64,000 nucleotides of DNA from Atrina japonica. Its lineage: Eukaryota > Mollusca > Bivalvia > Pterioida > Pinnidae. The translations under genes and the position numbers were made by a program. Shown in pieces: positions 12,085-25,622 of this stretch (within the stretch, counting starts at the first letter, position 1; every line of letters begins with the position of its first letter). The notes under the pieces were generated by a model, which saw nothing but the letters and a program-made list of their open reading frames with translations, was not told the DNA's origin and searched no databases. The stretch spans positions 995,001 to 1,059,000 of the forward strand of contig BROG01000044.1 in the NCBI GenBank assembly GCA_030159075.1. Reading direction: 5' to 3'.

Positions 12085-14423
12085 ACTTACTAACCCTGAT
12101 CAGTCACTGAAAACAGGTGGCTGTGTGTGTGATAAAAACACACACATACATTGCATGTTCAGTTGAACTGATGAAATGCTCTGAACTAAAACATAGTCAT
12201 TAAGGAACAGGTGATGATGTAATATTAACATGTCTATTTCACAATACTAAGTAGATCTACACCATACACAATACTGTATACATGCAACGCAAACATACAC
12301 GGAATGAAAAATATGTACATTGTACAATTCTACATTTAAACATTTCAATATACATGTACATGTAGCTACAGATTTAAATCAGTCCAGGTTTCTTGGGGCA
12401 AAAAAGCATTCAAATCTTTACAGTAATAAAATTATTTGAAAAATTCAAATCTCCTAATAAAGTTCTAGCAGGGATTTATGAGGTAGAAAAATCCCTGTCT
12501 AGAAAAAAATGCAAGTAAAATGATCTACAAATCAGGTAAACAAATTATGAAAAAGAACGACCCCCCCCCCCCAAAAAAAAAGCAAAAGCAAAGAAGACTA
12601 CAGTAATTAGCCAGAATGTTTGAACCTTCAGAAAAAAGTATATAGTGTAGCTAGCCATAAGTATATCATTTGTAATTGTGCATTTGTTTAATTTTGTCCT
12701 CTGAATTTGATAGACATAAAAAATAAATGAAAAATGGCACGTTTAACCATGGGAGTCTGGGTCTGATTTTGATAATATTTTCGATTGTTGTCATCCACAA
12801 ATTACTTAATTAAATATCAATGTTTTTATTATGGTGTTTATGTATTTATTCATTATCCATTTATTATCTTTCTAATAAGCAGAAAAATAATATTACTCTC
12901 ATGTCGAATAACATACATGTATTTCTCCTAAAACAGTAAATAGATTGCAATCTAATTTCTACCAAATGAGTACCAAAACCACAATTTTTTGTGAATTAAG
13001 TTTTGTTAAAATTGGATAAAAGACAAATTATCTAGGAGTTATTAAAAATACATGAATTTACTATGAATATATTGTGAAAATAAATTACGGGAACATACTT
13101 ATGGCCAACTACTGTATTTATCCCATGAGAATAATCATATATTTATCTATGTTGTATATCACACTGATTTTGTCATACATACCTCTATCACATATACAAT
13201 GTACCAGTATGTATTAATATGAATATCCATGTTTACACAGTACAATCCATCAGCTGAATGCATGAAAGGTTACTATAAATATACTGCACAACCTCTACAT
13301 TCTGTCAAAGATTTCAACAGCTGAGCAATCTCCAAATTTCTTTACCGATTTTCAAATTCAAGAATATCAATTGATTTAGCTGTAAGATGAAACCAAAGCA
13401 AAACAAATACGCATGTACATTAACTGCTGTATGCCTCCAGGAATCGATAGGACCAGACTAATCAATATAGTACTACACCAACACTAAAATAGATCTTTGT
13501 TTATATTTACTGTTCCTATAATCTATTATTGATAACATCAATTACTACCGAGAGATCAGACCATGGGGGCAATAAAAGCAAGGAAATGGAGTGGAAAGTA
13601 TTGACTCCCGACTCTCGTTTATACTGTGGTATATTAGCATGCTCCTATAGGTGGGTATCAGTTTTAACGAGAATTGAAGTACTTTAATTCACCTTATCAA
13701 TTGAAATATCTATAGCTGCCACTACTAAATCACTTGCTTGACTAGAATGGAACAAGAGCACAGCATGAACTGAGCTAATAGTTAAAGGACTGTCAATTTA
13801 GAAACACTCCAGTACAGTAAAGATTGTCATTAAAATAATAGTTGACAAGTGCCCTTAACCTGATGACATTATCCAAACTTTGAGCCATCTTGAATCACAT
13901 TATTTACATCTTATCTTTTGGGGAACTATTAAGTTGCTGACAGGATTTGAATGGTGTCTGCTTCCTCTGTGTAAAGGTCTCTCTTATACCTTACTGACTA
14001 TACATGTATCATCAATTTCAAATCATTTTTACCTCAGTCTGGACACATGATTTGTGGAAAATCTCATAGACCACTATACAAACACACGTGTACAAATATT
14101 CGTAATTATTTTTCTCAAAGACACGGTAGTCATATTTCATCTAATGAATAAAAGATCCATCTATACACAAAGAAGTTAATCACAGCCATTTATAAAGCCA
14201 AGCCACAATATATAAACCATTATGCTGACATGTACTCTGTTAACTTCCAGAAATCTAAGCCTTCATATCAAATTAACTCAAACTGAAGGAATTCAAACTT
14301 ACAGTATGATATACCTAAATGTACCTCCAATGGTCTGTGGAAAAAATTAGTTCTCAAAATAAATGACTGGACCCACTGAAAGCTATATATACATGCATTT
14401 CTTCAACTACAAACAAAACTTCA
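12085..14423. other. Unique non-coding DNA
   Basis: AT-rich. A homopolymer C tract followed by an A tract is seen at about 12561-12580. Otherwise no gene or repeat recognised. Confidence 0.6.
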
Positions 14424-14515
14424 TTAACTCATTAACCCCTGTAAAACAATGGACTCTCCCATAAATCAATGACTTACACCAGTCCAAATGTGTATTTTAG
14501 GGGTAAACAGGTTAA
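14424..14515. mobile_element. TTAA-ended MITE copy
   Basis: Starts TTAACTCATTAACCCCTG and ends TTTTAGGGGTAAACAGGTTAA (last 20 bases quoted in part). It has the same core words as the other copies (CAATGGACTCT, AGTCCAAATGTGT), in inverted orientation relative to 9224-9314. Confidence 0.85.
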
Positions 14516-16879
14516 ATAATGATCCAGCAGTTGATGGGGTCAAAGTACTCAAGACAGCAGGAATTTCATCTGGATGAATTTAACTCTCTGTAGACTTGAA
14601 ATACATTGTGCCATATGTCACCACACATGGACAATTAGTTTCGGGTTTTTAGAAGTTTGTTTAATGTACTCTCCTCACACAAATGCCTATCAAATTCAGT
14701 TCTCCTCTGGGAATCATACTGAAGGAATTGTATCAAAGGGAAGGAATTGTATGGAACAAATGGTATTGAAGGAATTGTATTATTCCATTTACCTTAGAGA
14801 ATTCACTTCATACATGTGTATTTTTTGGTTTGGAACAAGGCTCTTTTTACTATATATATGTCAACACCATGCATTTCCCTCCATACAAAGGCCTACTTAA
14901 ATATCAAATAAAAACTGTAAACTATAAATAGATATTTTAACAAATCTACCAAGACAGAAATATAACAGAATCAAATATTCATTACAGAATGATACTGTAA
15001 AATTTTAAAGTTTTGTTGAGTATTTAATTCTGTTATTTCCATGGGCAACCAAAAAGAGACCAAAACAAATCCATTACGTAATCTTTTACTTGAATGATGA
15101 ACAACAGGATACCTCAAAATCAATGAAAATTAATGTCAACAAATTTGTTTTTATGGAAAAACCATGAAAATGTAAACCCATAAAAATAAACATTTTAAAA
15201 ATAATTAGCTTGCACTAAAGTTTTCAGATACTATGTAATTGATGCTAAAATGAGAGAATAAAAAACTATTTTCATCATTCAATGTACAAATGTACATGAA
15301 AATTCTGCAACATACAAGTACTATGTGGTACAACAACATTTTCAAATTTTTTTATACAGACATAGATCCAATGATCATAAAAAGTCTGTTATACTTACTG
15401 CATAGGGTGGAAATAACAAGAGGTATCATTTTTCATTTATATTGACTGTGTTGATAATTCTGTGAATTCTAGAAGCATTGAACAATATTTAACTCCTATT
15501 CACTCTATGTAAAGACGTCTTTCCTTCATACTTGCATATCGGATATTGATTCCCCTTGTGATCTGTATATGCATACATACATGAAATGGAACTATTTGTG
15601 AGATTTTTTCTTCTTAAAAACATTATGTTGAAAGTCTCCAATAATTAACGGTAAATGTTGCAAAATGAAATTCGAAAATGTCTTTTTAATTCATAAAGTA
15701 GAAAATAAAACGATTAATGTTGTGGACTATTTTATAATCTGTCACGTAGATACTGTAAACCGTTGCTATCCACGACCACCTTAGCAACAAAGACTAAATG
15801 TCCCTGCAATGGAAAATTATGTAGAATATATGTAAGTATAAGCTTTGAATTGCATTTTTATTGCCTTTATGTTTTTATATCTGAAACTGGTATTGGAGCA
15901 ATTTCAACATGAAGCGATATCAAGCTTCATTCAAAATGCCAATAAAGGCAATATGCATACAATTCAAACCTTATATATCCGTAATATACCATGCATGACT
16001 TGCTGTTATTTTAAGCTATTTCCGATCTGTGAATTAAAAAAACATAATCTATTCAAAAGAGAGAAAAACATGAAAATTACAACCCATGAATATAAACCTG
16101 TACAGGATATGTATATGGAAATACCGAGATTGTTCATCTGATAAAACATTGTGTATATAGTCGTTGATGACGTGAGTTTCAAAGACAACAAATATTTTAA
16201 CTGACTAAATAAGGAGCATCTGTTGTTTCCTGTCTGTGTGTTTAGCACTTCAAAGTAACAGCTAGAGTCATTAGATAAGAGCATTTAATGGCTAATATGT
16301 GTGACTCTATTGACATCAATATATAAGAATATCAAAGTATACAAGGTGTGCATTTATAGTTCTCCTAGGCAGGGAAGGACATAGGGCAATTGTACTGCAG
16401 GGATTTCCCATCCCATTATATGGGGCTTAAATAAGGTCCCATACCCAATGCAAAAACAATGCATTTGCCCAAATTTGGAGTCAAAATTCCACAACTGAAA
16501 TCAAATGGCAATGAATTTGAAGAGACTCTTGTATTTTCAAATAATTTTGTTTATTACTAGATTTCCAAATTCAATAAAAAGTTGCTAAAATTCCCAATTC
16601 AAAAGGCCCAGGCCCCATTCCCAAGAGAGTGTGGAAAATCCCTGTACTGCTACATCTACATGTATGTCCTAATTAAGTCCATCCAACATATATTATATAC
16701 CAACATCAACCAGAGACTGACAGTGTGTATCGAGGTTTCTGCTGTAACTATAGCAATACAAGAACTTTATATTTTATAACATAGTACAATAAAACAAATA
16801 AATCAAACAGAGTTGTCATCTTTACAAAATAAAATAGATACAATGTACATGTTGGTATAAACAGAAAAAGAATATGATA
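14516..16879. other. Unique non-coding DNA, nothing recognised
   Basis: AT-rich. Frames of 98 and 108 codons here have no codon bias, domain or splice context that would support a gene. Confidence 0.6.
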
Positions 16880-17480
16880 AGATGCATGACACACATAGAG
16901 AGATAGGATATAAACAGCAGAGAGGCTTCAATAGGCTGGCAGCCATTAAGACTTCACCTATAGGTTGACAACATGGACACATACAATGGATATAAGCTGC
17001 AGAGAGGCTTCAATAGGCTGAATGAAATAAAGGCTCCAGCCATAGGCTTACAACAAGGAGACATACATACATGTATAGAGAAATAGGATACAAACTACAG
17101 AGAGACTTCCATAGCATGGAGGACATCAAGGCTTCAGCCATAGCTTGACAACATGGACACTGTACAAAGCAGCATTTGTATAAACAAAAATAAGAGAATG
17201 GACAGACAGTGAAACAATCATTGAGCATAATAGGACAGTGCCAAAAATATGGAGGAACAATCACAGTGCATTGTAGAACATTGCCTTAAAGATAGTGAAA
17301 CAAAACGGTGAAACAATCGCAGAACATTATAGGACATTGCCAAAAAGATAGTGGAACAAGCTAACAGAAAGAAAAGGGCGGATAGGCCAACATGTTGAAC
17401 AAGCTAACAGAAAGAAAAGGATGGATAGGCCTACATGTAGAACAAGCTAACAAAAAGAAAAGGACAGACAGGCCTACATA
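16880..17480. repeat. Set of degenerate minisatellites
   Basis: Three neighbouring families are visible: units of roughly 75-100 bp with CAGAGAGGCTTCAATAGGCT and TTGACAACATGGACAC (16900-17160); units with AACAATCATTGAGCATAATAG or close variants (17210-17345); and about 45-bp units with GAACAAGCTAACAGAAAGAA and GGATAGGCCTACATG (17350-17480). Confidence 0.75.
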
Positions 17481-17917
17481 CATGTATAGATGATTTGATG
17501 GTTTATAAACAAAACAGAAAGAGATCAGGCAAAAGTATCAAGGGACCAGACAGACAGACACTTTGAACATTTTTAATTCACTGAATGTCAGACAGATGGA
17601 CAAACTGACAGACATATAGAGGCAGACACAAAGACAGATATTCTGAAGTTTATAAATAGAATATTAAACAGACAAGTTTACAAAGGATGATGTTTTAAAT
17701 ATCAAACTGACTGGCAGATTTAATTTGAGCAATGGAGACAAGCCTAACTCAGCTAAGAATCCCAGTGAAGACATGGATATAAAGATAGAAAGAAGATAAA
17801 AATATAGAATGAAAGACAGAAAAATAAAGAATAGAGAAGAGGATGGAGATGAATGAAAAGTAAGAGGATATCAGGCATAAGAGATATGCACATACATGTA
17901 TAAAGAGATTGGAGATC

Positions 17918-17919
<2 letters not shown>

Positions 17920-17962
<43 letters not shown>
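17920..17962. repeat. (TA)n microsatellite
   Basis: Uninterrupted TA dinucleotides, about 43 bp. Confidence 0.95.
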
Positions 17963-17963
<1 letters not shown>

Positions 17964-18250
17964 CAGAGCAGAGACATTGGGAAAAAGAAGAGGGAGCAGA
18001 GAAATCAGGAAAAGGTAAAGGGAACAGGGAAACTGGAGAAAGGTAGCGGCAGCAGGGAAATCTGGAAAAAGTAAAGGGAAAAAGGAAATCAGAAAAAGCC
18101 AAGGGAGCAAAGAAATTAGGAAAATGTAGACTGAGAGGAAACAGAGAAATCAGGAAAAACTAGAGGGAGCAGAAAAATCAGGAAAAGACAAAGGGTGCAG
18201 AGAAATAAGGAAAAGGTAGAAGGAGCTGAGAAATCAGGAAAAGGTGGAAG
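17963..18250. repeat. Purine-rich degenerate ~30-bp minisatellite
   Basis: About nine loose units of GGGAGCAGAGAAATCAGGAAAA type. Overlapping minus-strand frames in this interval are only readings of the purine/pyrimidine strand asymmetry. Confidence 0.8.
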
Positions 18251-18701
18251 GTATGGGATGATATAGATACATTGAAGAAGAGATGGGATATACAGTAGGA
18301 GTCAAAGACATTAGGATATACTTATGAAAAGATAGACAACATGAAGAGATAAAAGGGACAGCAGCACAACAAATTAAATATTTACAAACAATTAAACTTT
18401 GTGTATACATTTATCATGATCAATATTGATCAATGATTTTCAAAATCTACAGTATATTGATTTAAATTTGTATTTTTTGTATGAGCTATCAATATTGTAA
18501 GGTAACTTAGTACAAGTGTAATTATAAGTGCCTCTATCTTTGAATACATGTTGTATCAACTGCTACCATCTATATAATCAATCAACTGGTTTATAACCTA
18601 AAATGGCGCAACATACAAAAGTTGTAGAACAGTTATCAGTTAGATAAATTTGAACCAGAGAACAACATATTGTCAGGCCCATACAGAATAACAGAAGATT
18701 A
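18251..18701. other. Unique non-coding DNA
   Basis: AT-rich, no feature recognised. Confidence 0.5.
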
Positions 18702-18776
18702 TACAGTAAAACCTGTCCTCCTGATTGTCCACCCCATCTAACACTGAATTGTATTTTCTGAAGATAGGTGGAACCT
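18702..18776 (+). mobile_element. Left end of a TACAGT-type MITE
   Basis: TACAGTAAAACCTGTCCTCC matches the termini of family members at 25623 and 38204. The right terminus is not clear, so this is probably a fragment. Confidence 0.5.
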
Positions 18777-19006
18777 TACTTTATTATTATGTTTAAGAGA
18801 TTTTAGAGTGTTTGTCTTGTCAGCATAGGAATTTCAGTCATGTGACATTCGGCTATTTAATTTGCTGTTTGGTCATTCAAATACCTAGCAAGCAGAAATC
18901 CTAATTCTGTTTGTGTTTTCTCTGTAAGGTAATTGATTCATACTCAGATGAACTAAGTGAAGAACATTAAAAAAAAAAAGGTTTTTTTTTCAATGGATCA
19001 TAGACT

Positions 19007-19245
19007 TTTTATGCCACACTCAACAATTTTTTCAGTTATATGGTGGCGGCCAGTTTTTTAATGGTGGGGAGAGAACCCAAATACAACACACCCAGGAAAA
19101 GACCATCAGCCTTCCACAAGTAAACTGGCAAACTTTCTCTTAAAATCAGAAAGGGATCCAGCAGGGTTCAAACCTACCATGACAAGAAATGGGAGACTTC
19201 ATGGTTTAAAGCACAATGCTCCAACCATTCGACCATGGAGTCCCC
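19007..19245 (-). mobile_element. tRNA-derived SINE, family 2
   Basis: Read on the minus strand from 19245, the head is GGGGACTCCATGGTCGAATG. TGGTCGAATGG fits the A-box consensus exactly and GGTTTGAACCC, about 65 bases on, is a B box with one deviation. The body includes TGGCCGCCACCATATAAC and GTTGAGTGTGGCATAAAA, and it ends in a short A-rich tail. The body differs completely from SINE family 1. A short TTATG on both sides is too weak to prove a target duplication. Confidence 0.82.
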
Positions 19246-19687
19246 TTATGACCTATAATAAGTGACAATTGTGAGTATTCAAATAACTTGATTACATCAA
19301 CTAAATGGAAATTTGTGTTTCAGGAACACTAAGTAGAAAACTGGCCAAATGATATTTCATACAAAATCTGTTCACAGTTTTTTTATCACCGGATATCAGT
19401 CTGCAGGCGTACTCAAGTGATCAATTGGCAGATGGGAAAAAAAAGATATGATTGTGTTAAAAGAACATATTTTTACATCCAATATGTCATAATTGTTAGA
19501 ATTATTTTTCCCAGACATTGGACTTTTACAGCTTTTACTATCATGGCTATTTAATAGTGGGCAAAGCAACTTATACAATATCACACTGAGCATCAATTTT
19601 CTTTCATACTTTTGCTCGTTTGATTGTTGCCCTGTTTCTCACTAAGAACTGTTCGATTAGATACATCACCAGCTATAATCTGAAGTG
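19246..19687. other. Unique non-coding DNA
   Basis: No gene or repeat recognised. Confidence 0.5.
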
Positions 19688-19775
19688 CCACAAATTTTGA
19701 CCTGCGCTATGGACTGATGTCAATGTATTGTGGATTCTGGTGCCGCACCTGCCTTGACACAGAACTTCGGTTTCA
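19688..19775 (-). mobile_element. Diverged fragment of SINE family 1 body
   Basis: AAATTTTGACCTGCGCTATG and GACACAGAACTTCGGTTT line up with AAATTTTGGCCTATGCTCGG and GACACGGGACCTCCAGTTT in intact copies, in the same order and spacing. No tRNA-like head could be identified. Confidence 0.4.
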
Positions 19776-20504
19776 AGACTATTCTGAAAGTTGCATGGCA
19801 TTCACTTCCTATGGTGAGTATTTGTTGAAGTAATTACCGTTTTTAATCTAAGGTATGACTCGAAACAAGGAATTGAACCTAGTTCTAGGAATCGTACCCT
19901 GGACCATTCACTTGTGAATAAAACATGCTACCACTAGATTAGATCATTGAAGTTACTTTTATAATACAGTAGGACATAAATGAGTTCCCAAAATTTATTT
20001 TCACTATATAATATTAGTAAATTCATGTTTTTTTTTAATAACTTCTCTAGAATTCACCCTTTATCCTATTTTGACAAAACTTATTCACCGAAAGTTGACG
20101 TTTTGATACTTGTATGCTAGAAATTTCATTGCAATCTATTTGTTATTTTAGGAGAAATGCATCATTCTTCATGACAGTAAAATTCTAGCAATGCCATTTC
20201 AATGTTTATTTCAAAGATAATGAATTGATTTATAGCATAAGTCATAAACACCAAAAGTAAAACCATTGATACCAAAGTAATTTATTGATGTAAAGTAATG
20301 AAAATATGATCAAAGTTAGGCCCAGATTTCTAGGCTTAAATGTGCCATTTTGGATGTGTATTAAACTCTAGAGGACAAAATCAAACAAATGCAGAATTAC
20401 TAAGAATGTATACTGAAATACATATTTGGGATCTCATTTATCATGATTTATGTCTTACTACTATACAATGCACTATGCAAAATATATACCAAACACATAC
20501 ATGA

Positions 20505-20507
<3 letters not shown>

Positions 20508-20546
<39 letters not shown>
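20508..20546. repeat. (TA)n microsatellite
   Basis: TA dinucleotide run abutting the left end of a TA-targeting MITE. Confidence 0.93.
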
Positions 20547-20548
<2 letters not shown>

Positions 20549-20711
20549 TGATCACCTGTGTATAAAGCCCACCTGGTCACAAAAACCATTTTTTGCTGTC
20601 CCCAATACATGTAGTATCATTTGTGTACAAATTAACCTCTATATAAAGACCACCTCTCTATAAAGGCCAGTTTTTTTGCCTCCCAGACTCGTTATATACT
20701 GTTTCACTGTA
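20547..20711 (+). mobile_element. TA-flanked MITE, TACAGT family A
   Basis: Shares CACCTGTGTATAAAG, CCACCTGGTCA, TTTTTTGCTGTCCCCAATA and TTTGTGTACAAAT with 25623-25797. Right terminus GTTTCACTGTA. The left terminus has been lost into the adjoining TA tract. Confidence 0.82.
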
Positions 20712-21194
20712 TGTGTTATAATTACATTTATCAGACACATACATGATACATATGATATAATTACCAAAAAATTATACAGGTCACTTAATAATATATCCCA
20801 TGGATTTAACTGAGTCAATTTTGTGGGTGAGATAATCATGTGATTGTTGATGTATTTTTCTGGTATGATATTACTGTTAAAATGATCTATACAACATGTC
20901 CTTACAAAACTGTCATCAATATTACATCAGTCTGCTGCTTTAGGCATGGTTCAATATAATGATTGTATTCAAAAGGTTTTCCAATGTTAATGTCACTGAT
21001 AAGGATATTAATATGGATTTTTTTAAATGAATCTAGAAATGTGAACAAAAGTCAATTGAGAAGGAGAATATACAAAAAGAATGAATAAACCAAATCAATA
21101 TCATTTATCTGGGCAGCATTTACATAGTAATATATCACCTTACTTAGTTCAGATAATACAAGTACATGGTGTAAGGTAAAGGACCAAATGCATG
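20712..21194. other. Unique non-coding DNA
   Basis: No feature recognised. Confidence 0.5.
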
Positions 21195-22150
21195 AAGTAT
21201 ACAGCTAATTCCACTGGGCCTCATGTAGAGACCCAAAAAGACCTAGTGTAAAGCAAGTGCCACTGGGTTTCTAACAGAGGTCAAAATTGATATACATGTA
21301 GTGTACAGCAAGTTCCACTGGGCATCTAACAGAGACTAAAATAGATATAGTGTAAAGCAAGTGCCACTGGGCTTCTAAAAGAGGTCAAAATAGATATAGT
21401 GTACAGCAAGTTCTACTGGGCTTCTAAAAGAGGTCAAAATAGATATAGTGTACAGCAAGTTCCACTGGACTTCTAACAGAGGCCCAAAAAGATTTAGTGT
21501 AAAGCAAGTGCCACTGTGTTTCTAACAGAGGTCAAAATAGATACACATATTGTGTACAGCAAGTTCCACTGGGCTTCTAACAGAGGCCAAAATAGATCTT
21601 TTGTACAGCAAGTTCCACTGGGCTTCTAACAGAGGCCCAAAATAGATCTTTTGTACAGCAAGTTCCACTGGACTTCTAACAGAGGCCCAAAAAGATCTAG
21701 TGACTAGCAAGTTCCACAGAGCTTATAAAAGAGGCCAAAATAGACACAGCAAGTTCCATGGGACTTCTAATAGGGGCCCAAATAGATAAAGCAAGTTCCA
21801 CTGGGCTTCTAATAGAAGCCCAAATAAATAAAGTATGCAGCAATTTCCCCTGAGTTTCTTACAAGGGACCAAATAGATAGAGTGTACAGCAAGCTATACT
21901 GGGCTTCTAAAGTTCTAATAGAATCTAGAGGTCCAAATAGATACAGTGTACAGCAAGCTTCAGTGGGCTTCTTATAAAGGCCCAAATAATAATGTGTACA
22001 TTAAGTTCCACTGGGCTTCTTAAAGAGGACCAAACAGATACAGCAAGTTCCACTTGGCTTCTAATAAAGGCCCAAATAGATGAAGTGTTCAGCTATTTCC
22101 ACTTGGTGTCTCACAAAGGCCCAAATAGATACACTTAAAGCATACATCAA
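21195..22150. repeat. 50-60-bp minisatellite, about 17 copies
   Basis: Units contain TGTACAGCAAGTTCCACTGG, GCTTCTAACAGAGG and CCAAAATAGAT. Unit length drifts between about 45 and 62 bp and divergence rises to the right. Confidence 0.94.
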
Positions 22151-22452
22151 GTTCCTTTGAGTGTCTCTGTGTGAAGATGCTGTGATAATTTGTAAACTGA
22201 TATTGAACACCACAACATCTGTCCATAACACAGGAACACTACATCAAACAGATCAATTATGTTGTGTATTTCACCTCAAGTTTTGTTTAGATAAATGATA
22301 AACCATATGTTTACACAGAATTGCCAAAAGTCAATAAAGAGTAGAATTATAGTCTATAAAAGTTTAAATCAATTTAATAAATAAATACTTGTATAACTAC
22401 TACATGTAACTGCTAAACAGTTTCCAATTCACCATATTGATAGGTGATACCT
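22151..22452. other. Unique non-coding DNA
   Basis: No feature recognised. Confidence 0.5.
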
Positions 22453-22543
22453 GAACCTATTCACCCCTAAAGACACATTTGGACTGGTCTAAAGTCATTG
22501 ATTTACAGAAGAATCCATTGTTTTTCTGTGGCTGATGAGTTAA
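22453..22543. mobile_element. TTAA-ended MITE copy, left end decayed
   Basis: Left end GAACCTATTCACCCCTAA replaces the usual TTAACC. The core ACACATTTGGACTGGTCTAA and right end GGCTGATGAGTTAA are intact. Confidence 0.82.
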
Positions 22544-23764
22544 AAAAGTAATTGAACTTGTACTCATTTTTTCATTTATAACAACTTTCTTTTTCATTAT
22601 CTGTTGTTTTGCAATGAGAAATTTTTCAAATCCATTTTTTAAAATGAAAGTCACCAATTTTTTGTTAGTAATCTATTACCAGTGTCATCACTACAGCAGT
22701 TTTAACTCTGTATTTACATTCATTTTACTGTTTGTTCTCATACTCACCTAAGAACTGATAATGTATGCTTTAAGATGAATGAATAATTTGACTGTTTTCC
22801 ACCGTGGTCAGCCATTCCACACATATTTTCCTTACAAATTCAATAATTAAATTTCTAAGGATAGCACTGCTAATAAAAAAATCCTATATCTCTCTGAAAT
22901 CCCAAAGGAATCTGTGATCCTGTCCCTCCTTTTATAAAGAATTCATTAATGTCATGTGACTACATGCTAAGAACTTGTTGTTTTTCTGTGTTAATCACTT
23001 TCTGCTGTATGTAACATACACAATAATGTAACAACACTAGACGTTTGTACAGAGGATAATATAATCAATACGTCAACAGCCACCATAAGGCCAAACTTTC
23101 AATCTTCAATTAAATATTCACCTAACATCCATTTGAACCCAAATTTCGTCCCTTGAAGCACTTTGAGGAAATACACTACTACAGCATCTAATATTGAAAC
23201 AGGTAACAAATAGAAATGTCTAAAGCAGTATTCCAATTTTATCGCAAATAAAATGTAAGAATTCAAAATTATTTTTTTGCCAAATAAGAAATGTAGCCTA
23301 TTTGCCATTTATAAGTATTCAGAAAATACAGGCAAAATTGAAATGCCAGCAGAAACTCTGGATCACTTAGCTACCCTTGGAGCTGGATCTAGGATCTGAC
23401 AAACTTCTGTACATTTGCAATATAAACTCGTGACAAACATACAAGAAGTCATCAAGATCCCAGTCACCACAAAGGCTTACAACAGTCATACAACACTCCC
23501 AGCTTCTACGTTATAGGGCTCGCCTACACTTTACTGTTGACAAAAGTTCAAGTACAAAGTAAATCCTGGGACTCCATCTTAAGCTTCGGTTTTGACCAAT
23601 GTTTGCATTAACTTCTGTCTGCAATGCTAAATACAAATTTCCTTTTGGAACTTATAGATATCAGTTAACACTACAAAGGCCTTGACATGTTTATTTGTAA
23701 ATACCATTGGCAAGCTAAATAGACAGTAAATATTATCAACACATATTCCATATATCATTTTGTC
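22544..23764. other. Unique non-coding DNA, nothing recognised
   Basis: AT-rich. The segment 23380-23620 has slightly higher GC but no open frame or splice context I would defend. Confidence 0.55.
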
Positions 23765-24880
23765 TGATCTGCCCCTGCAATATGGTGATTTTACCTTGTC
23801 ATATCAATACATACTAATTCCATACATCATTTCGGCCAGTATGTCCTTGCAGTATAATAATTTTACCTTGTAAACTGGACACTCTGTCAGGTGTGCTGAT
23901 GTGTCCTTGCAGTATTATCATTTTACATTGTAAACTGGACACTGTCAGGTGTGCTGATATGCCCCTACAGTACTATCATTTTACCTTGTAAACTGGACAG
24001 TGGACATGCTCTAAGATGTGCTGATAGGCCCCTGAAGTATTATCATTTTACCTTGTAAACTGGACACTGTCGGGTGTGCTGATGTGTCCCTGCAGTATAA
24101 TAATTTTACCTTGTAAACTGGATACTCTGTCAGGTGTGCTGATGTGTCCATGCAATACTATCAATTTACCTTGTAAACTGGACAGTCAGGTGTGCTGATA
24201 TGCCCCTGCAGTATTATCATTTTACCTTGTAAACTGGACACTCTGACAGGTGTGCTGATATGCCCTTGCATTATTATCATTTTACCTTGTAAACTGGACA
24301 CTGTTGGATGTGCCACTATGCCACAGCAGTATGATTAATTTACCCTGTAAACTAGACACTACTTCTGTATATCACTGTTGTATGATGATGTTACCTTATA
24401 AACTGGTCACTACATGTATATCTGTATGCCACTATGCCACTGCAGTATGATGATGTTACCTTATAAACTGGTCACTACATGTATATCTGTATGCCACTAT
24501 GCCACTGCAGTATGATGATGTTACCTTATAAACTGGTCACTACGTGTATATCTGTATGCCACTATAGTATGATGATTTTACCTTATAATCCATACACTAT
24601 ATATATATGCCACTATGCCACTGCAGTATGATGATTTTACCTTATAATCCATACACTATATCTGTATGCCACTATATATGCCACTCTCGTATGATGATTT
24701 TACTTCACTAACTGGACACAATTTAAGAGCTGATTTGCTAAAATCATGGTTATTGCCCAAACTGTTGTTCTCGTCACCATCAGGGAATAACAAATTAAAC
24801 TGGACACTACATGTGTGTCAGTGTGGTGATATGCCCCTGCTGTATGATGATTTTAACTTGATAACTGGACATTGTATCTG
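23765..24880. repeat. 58-bp minisatellite, about 18-19 copies
   Basis: Unit contains TTTTACCTTGTAAACTGGAC, GTCAGGTGTGCTGATATG and CCCCTGCAGTATTATCA. The right third (from about 24300) changes to a subtype with GCCACTATGCCACTGCAGTA and TGATGTTACCTTATAAACTG, so two subfamilies occupy separate blocks. Confidence 0.95.
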
Positions 24881-25103
24881 TGTGCCAAATAACAACATGT
24901 ATAGTTACCACTCTTGATCTTAATCAAGTTGGCATATATCATAACCGTTTCTAAATAACACAATATTAAGTAGAGGGTGTGTTTATTATCTTTAGACAAA
25001 ACATGTATACATGTATATTAATAAAATATTTGGCCGACTACCACATAGATGTCTCGCTATCCCTCTGTTGAAATATGATTCAAGGCGTACATTTGCTGCC
25101 TAT

Positions 25104-25307
25104 AAATATACATACAGTGAAATCCTGTCAATCTGTCTAATTTGGATGAGTCCAAATTCTTTATATGTCAAATTTGAATAAACAGTCCCAATTCCTTTTA
25201 AATGAACAGAAGAATATGCTAATTAAGACTTCTGTTATCTCAATTTCCAGACATCTCCAAGTATAAATAGCAGCGGTCCTGTGAAATTCAAGATAACGAG
25301 ATTTCAC
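25104..25307. mobile_element. Probable TACAGT-type MITE
   Basis: Left end TACAGTGAAATCCTGTCAAT. Near the right end AAGATAACGAGATTTCACT is its imperfect reverse complement. The final CTGTA is not intact. Confidence 0.5.
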
Positions 25308-25581
25308 TTTTCATGATTTAATATATAGTACACCTATTCTTAGCCAGACAAAAACAAAATAATTCAAAAAATTTGGAGTACAATTTCTATTTCACAACAA
25401 TTCTGTCGATGATATAATTAGATCACCAGAGAACTAGATTTCTCACAGACTTATAATGTAACATATACTGTAAAGAGGGGAGATAACTTGCAGTGTTGAC
25501 ATTCCCTATTTTTGTGGTACTGATAAATCTGTGAATTTAAGAAATCAAATCAGATTTAAAATAAAATCATATATATATTTA

Positions 25582-25620
25582 TATACACACACACACATAC
25601 ACACACAGGCACACACACAA
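25582..25620. repeat. CA-rich microsatellite
   Basis: Interrupted run of ACACAC directly left of the next MITE. Confidence 0.85.
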
Positions 25621-25622
25621 TA

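Noticed and set aside
12165..12190. CTGATGA-containing hammerhead candidate, also near 7067 (minus strand) and 22534
   Set aside because: No GAAA element at the right spacing and no stem I partner; the 22534 case is just the end of a TTAA-ended MITE.
19140..19245. Functional tRNA gene
   Set aside because: The tRNA-like boxes are the head of a SINE; no complete cloverleaf with acceptor stem could be drawn. The same applies to the heads at 8488, 30206 and 58457.
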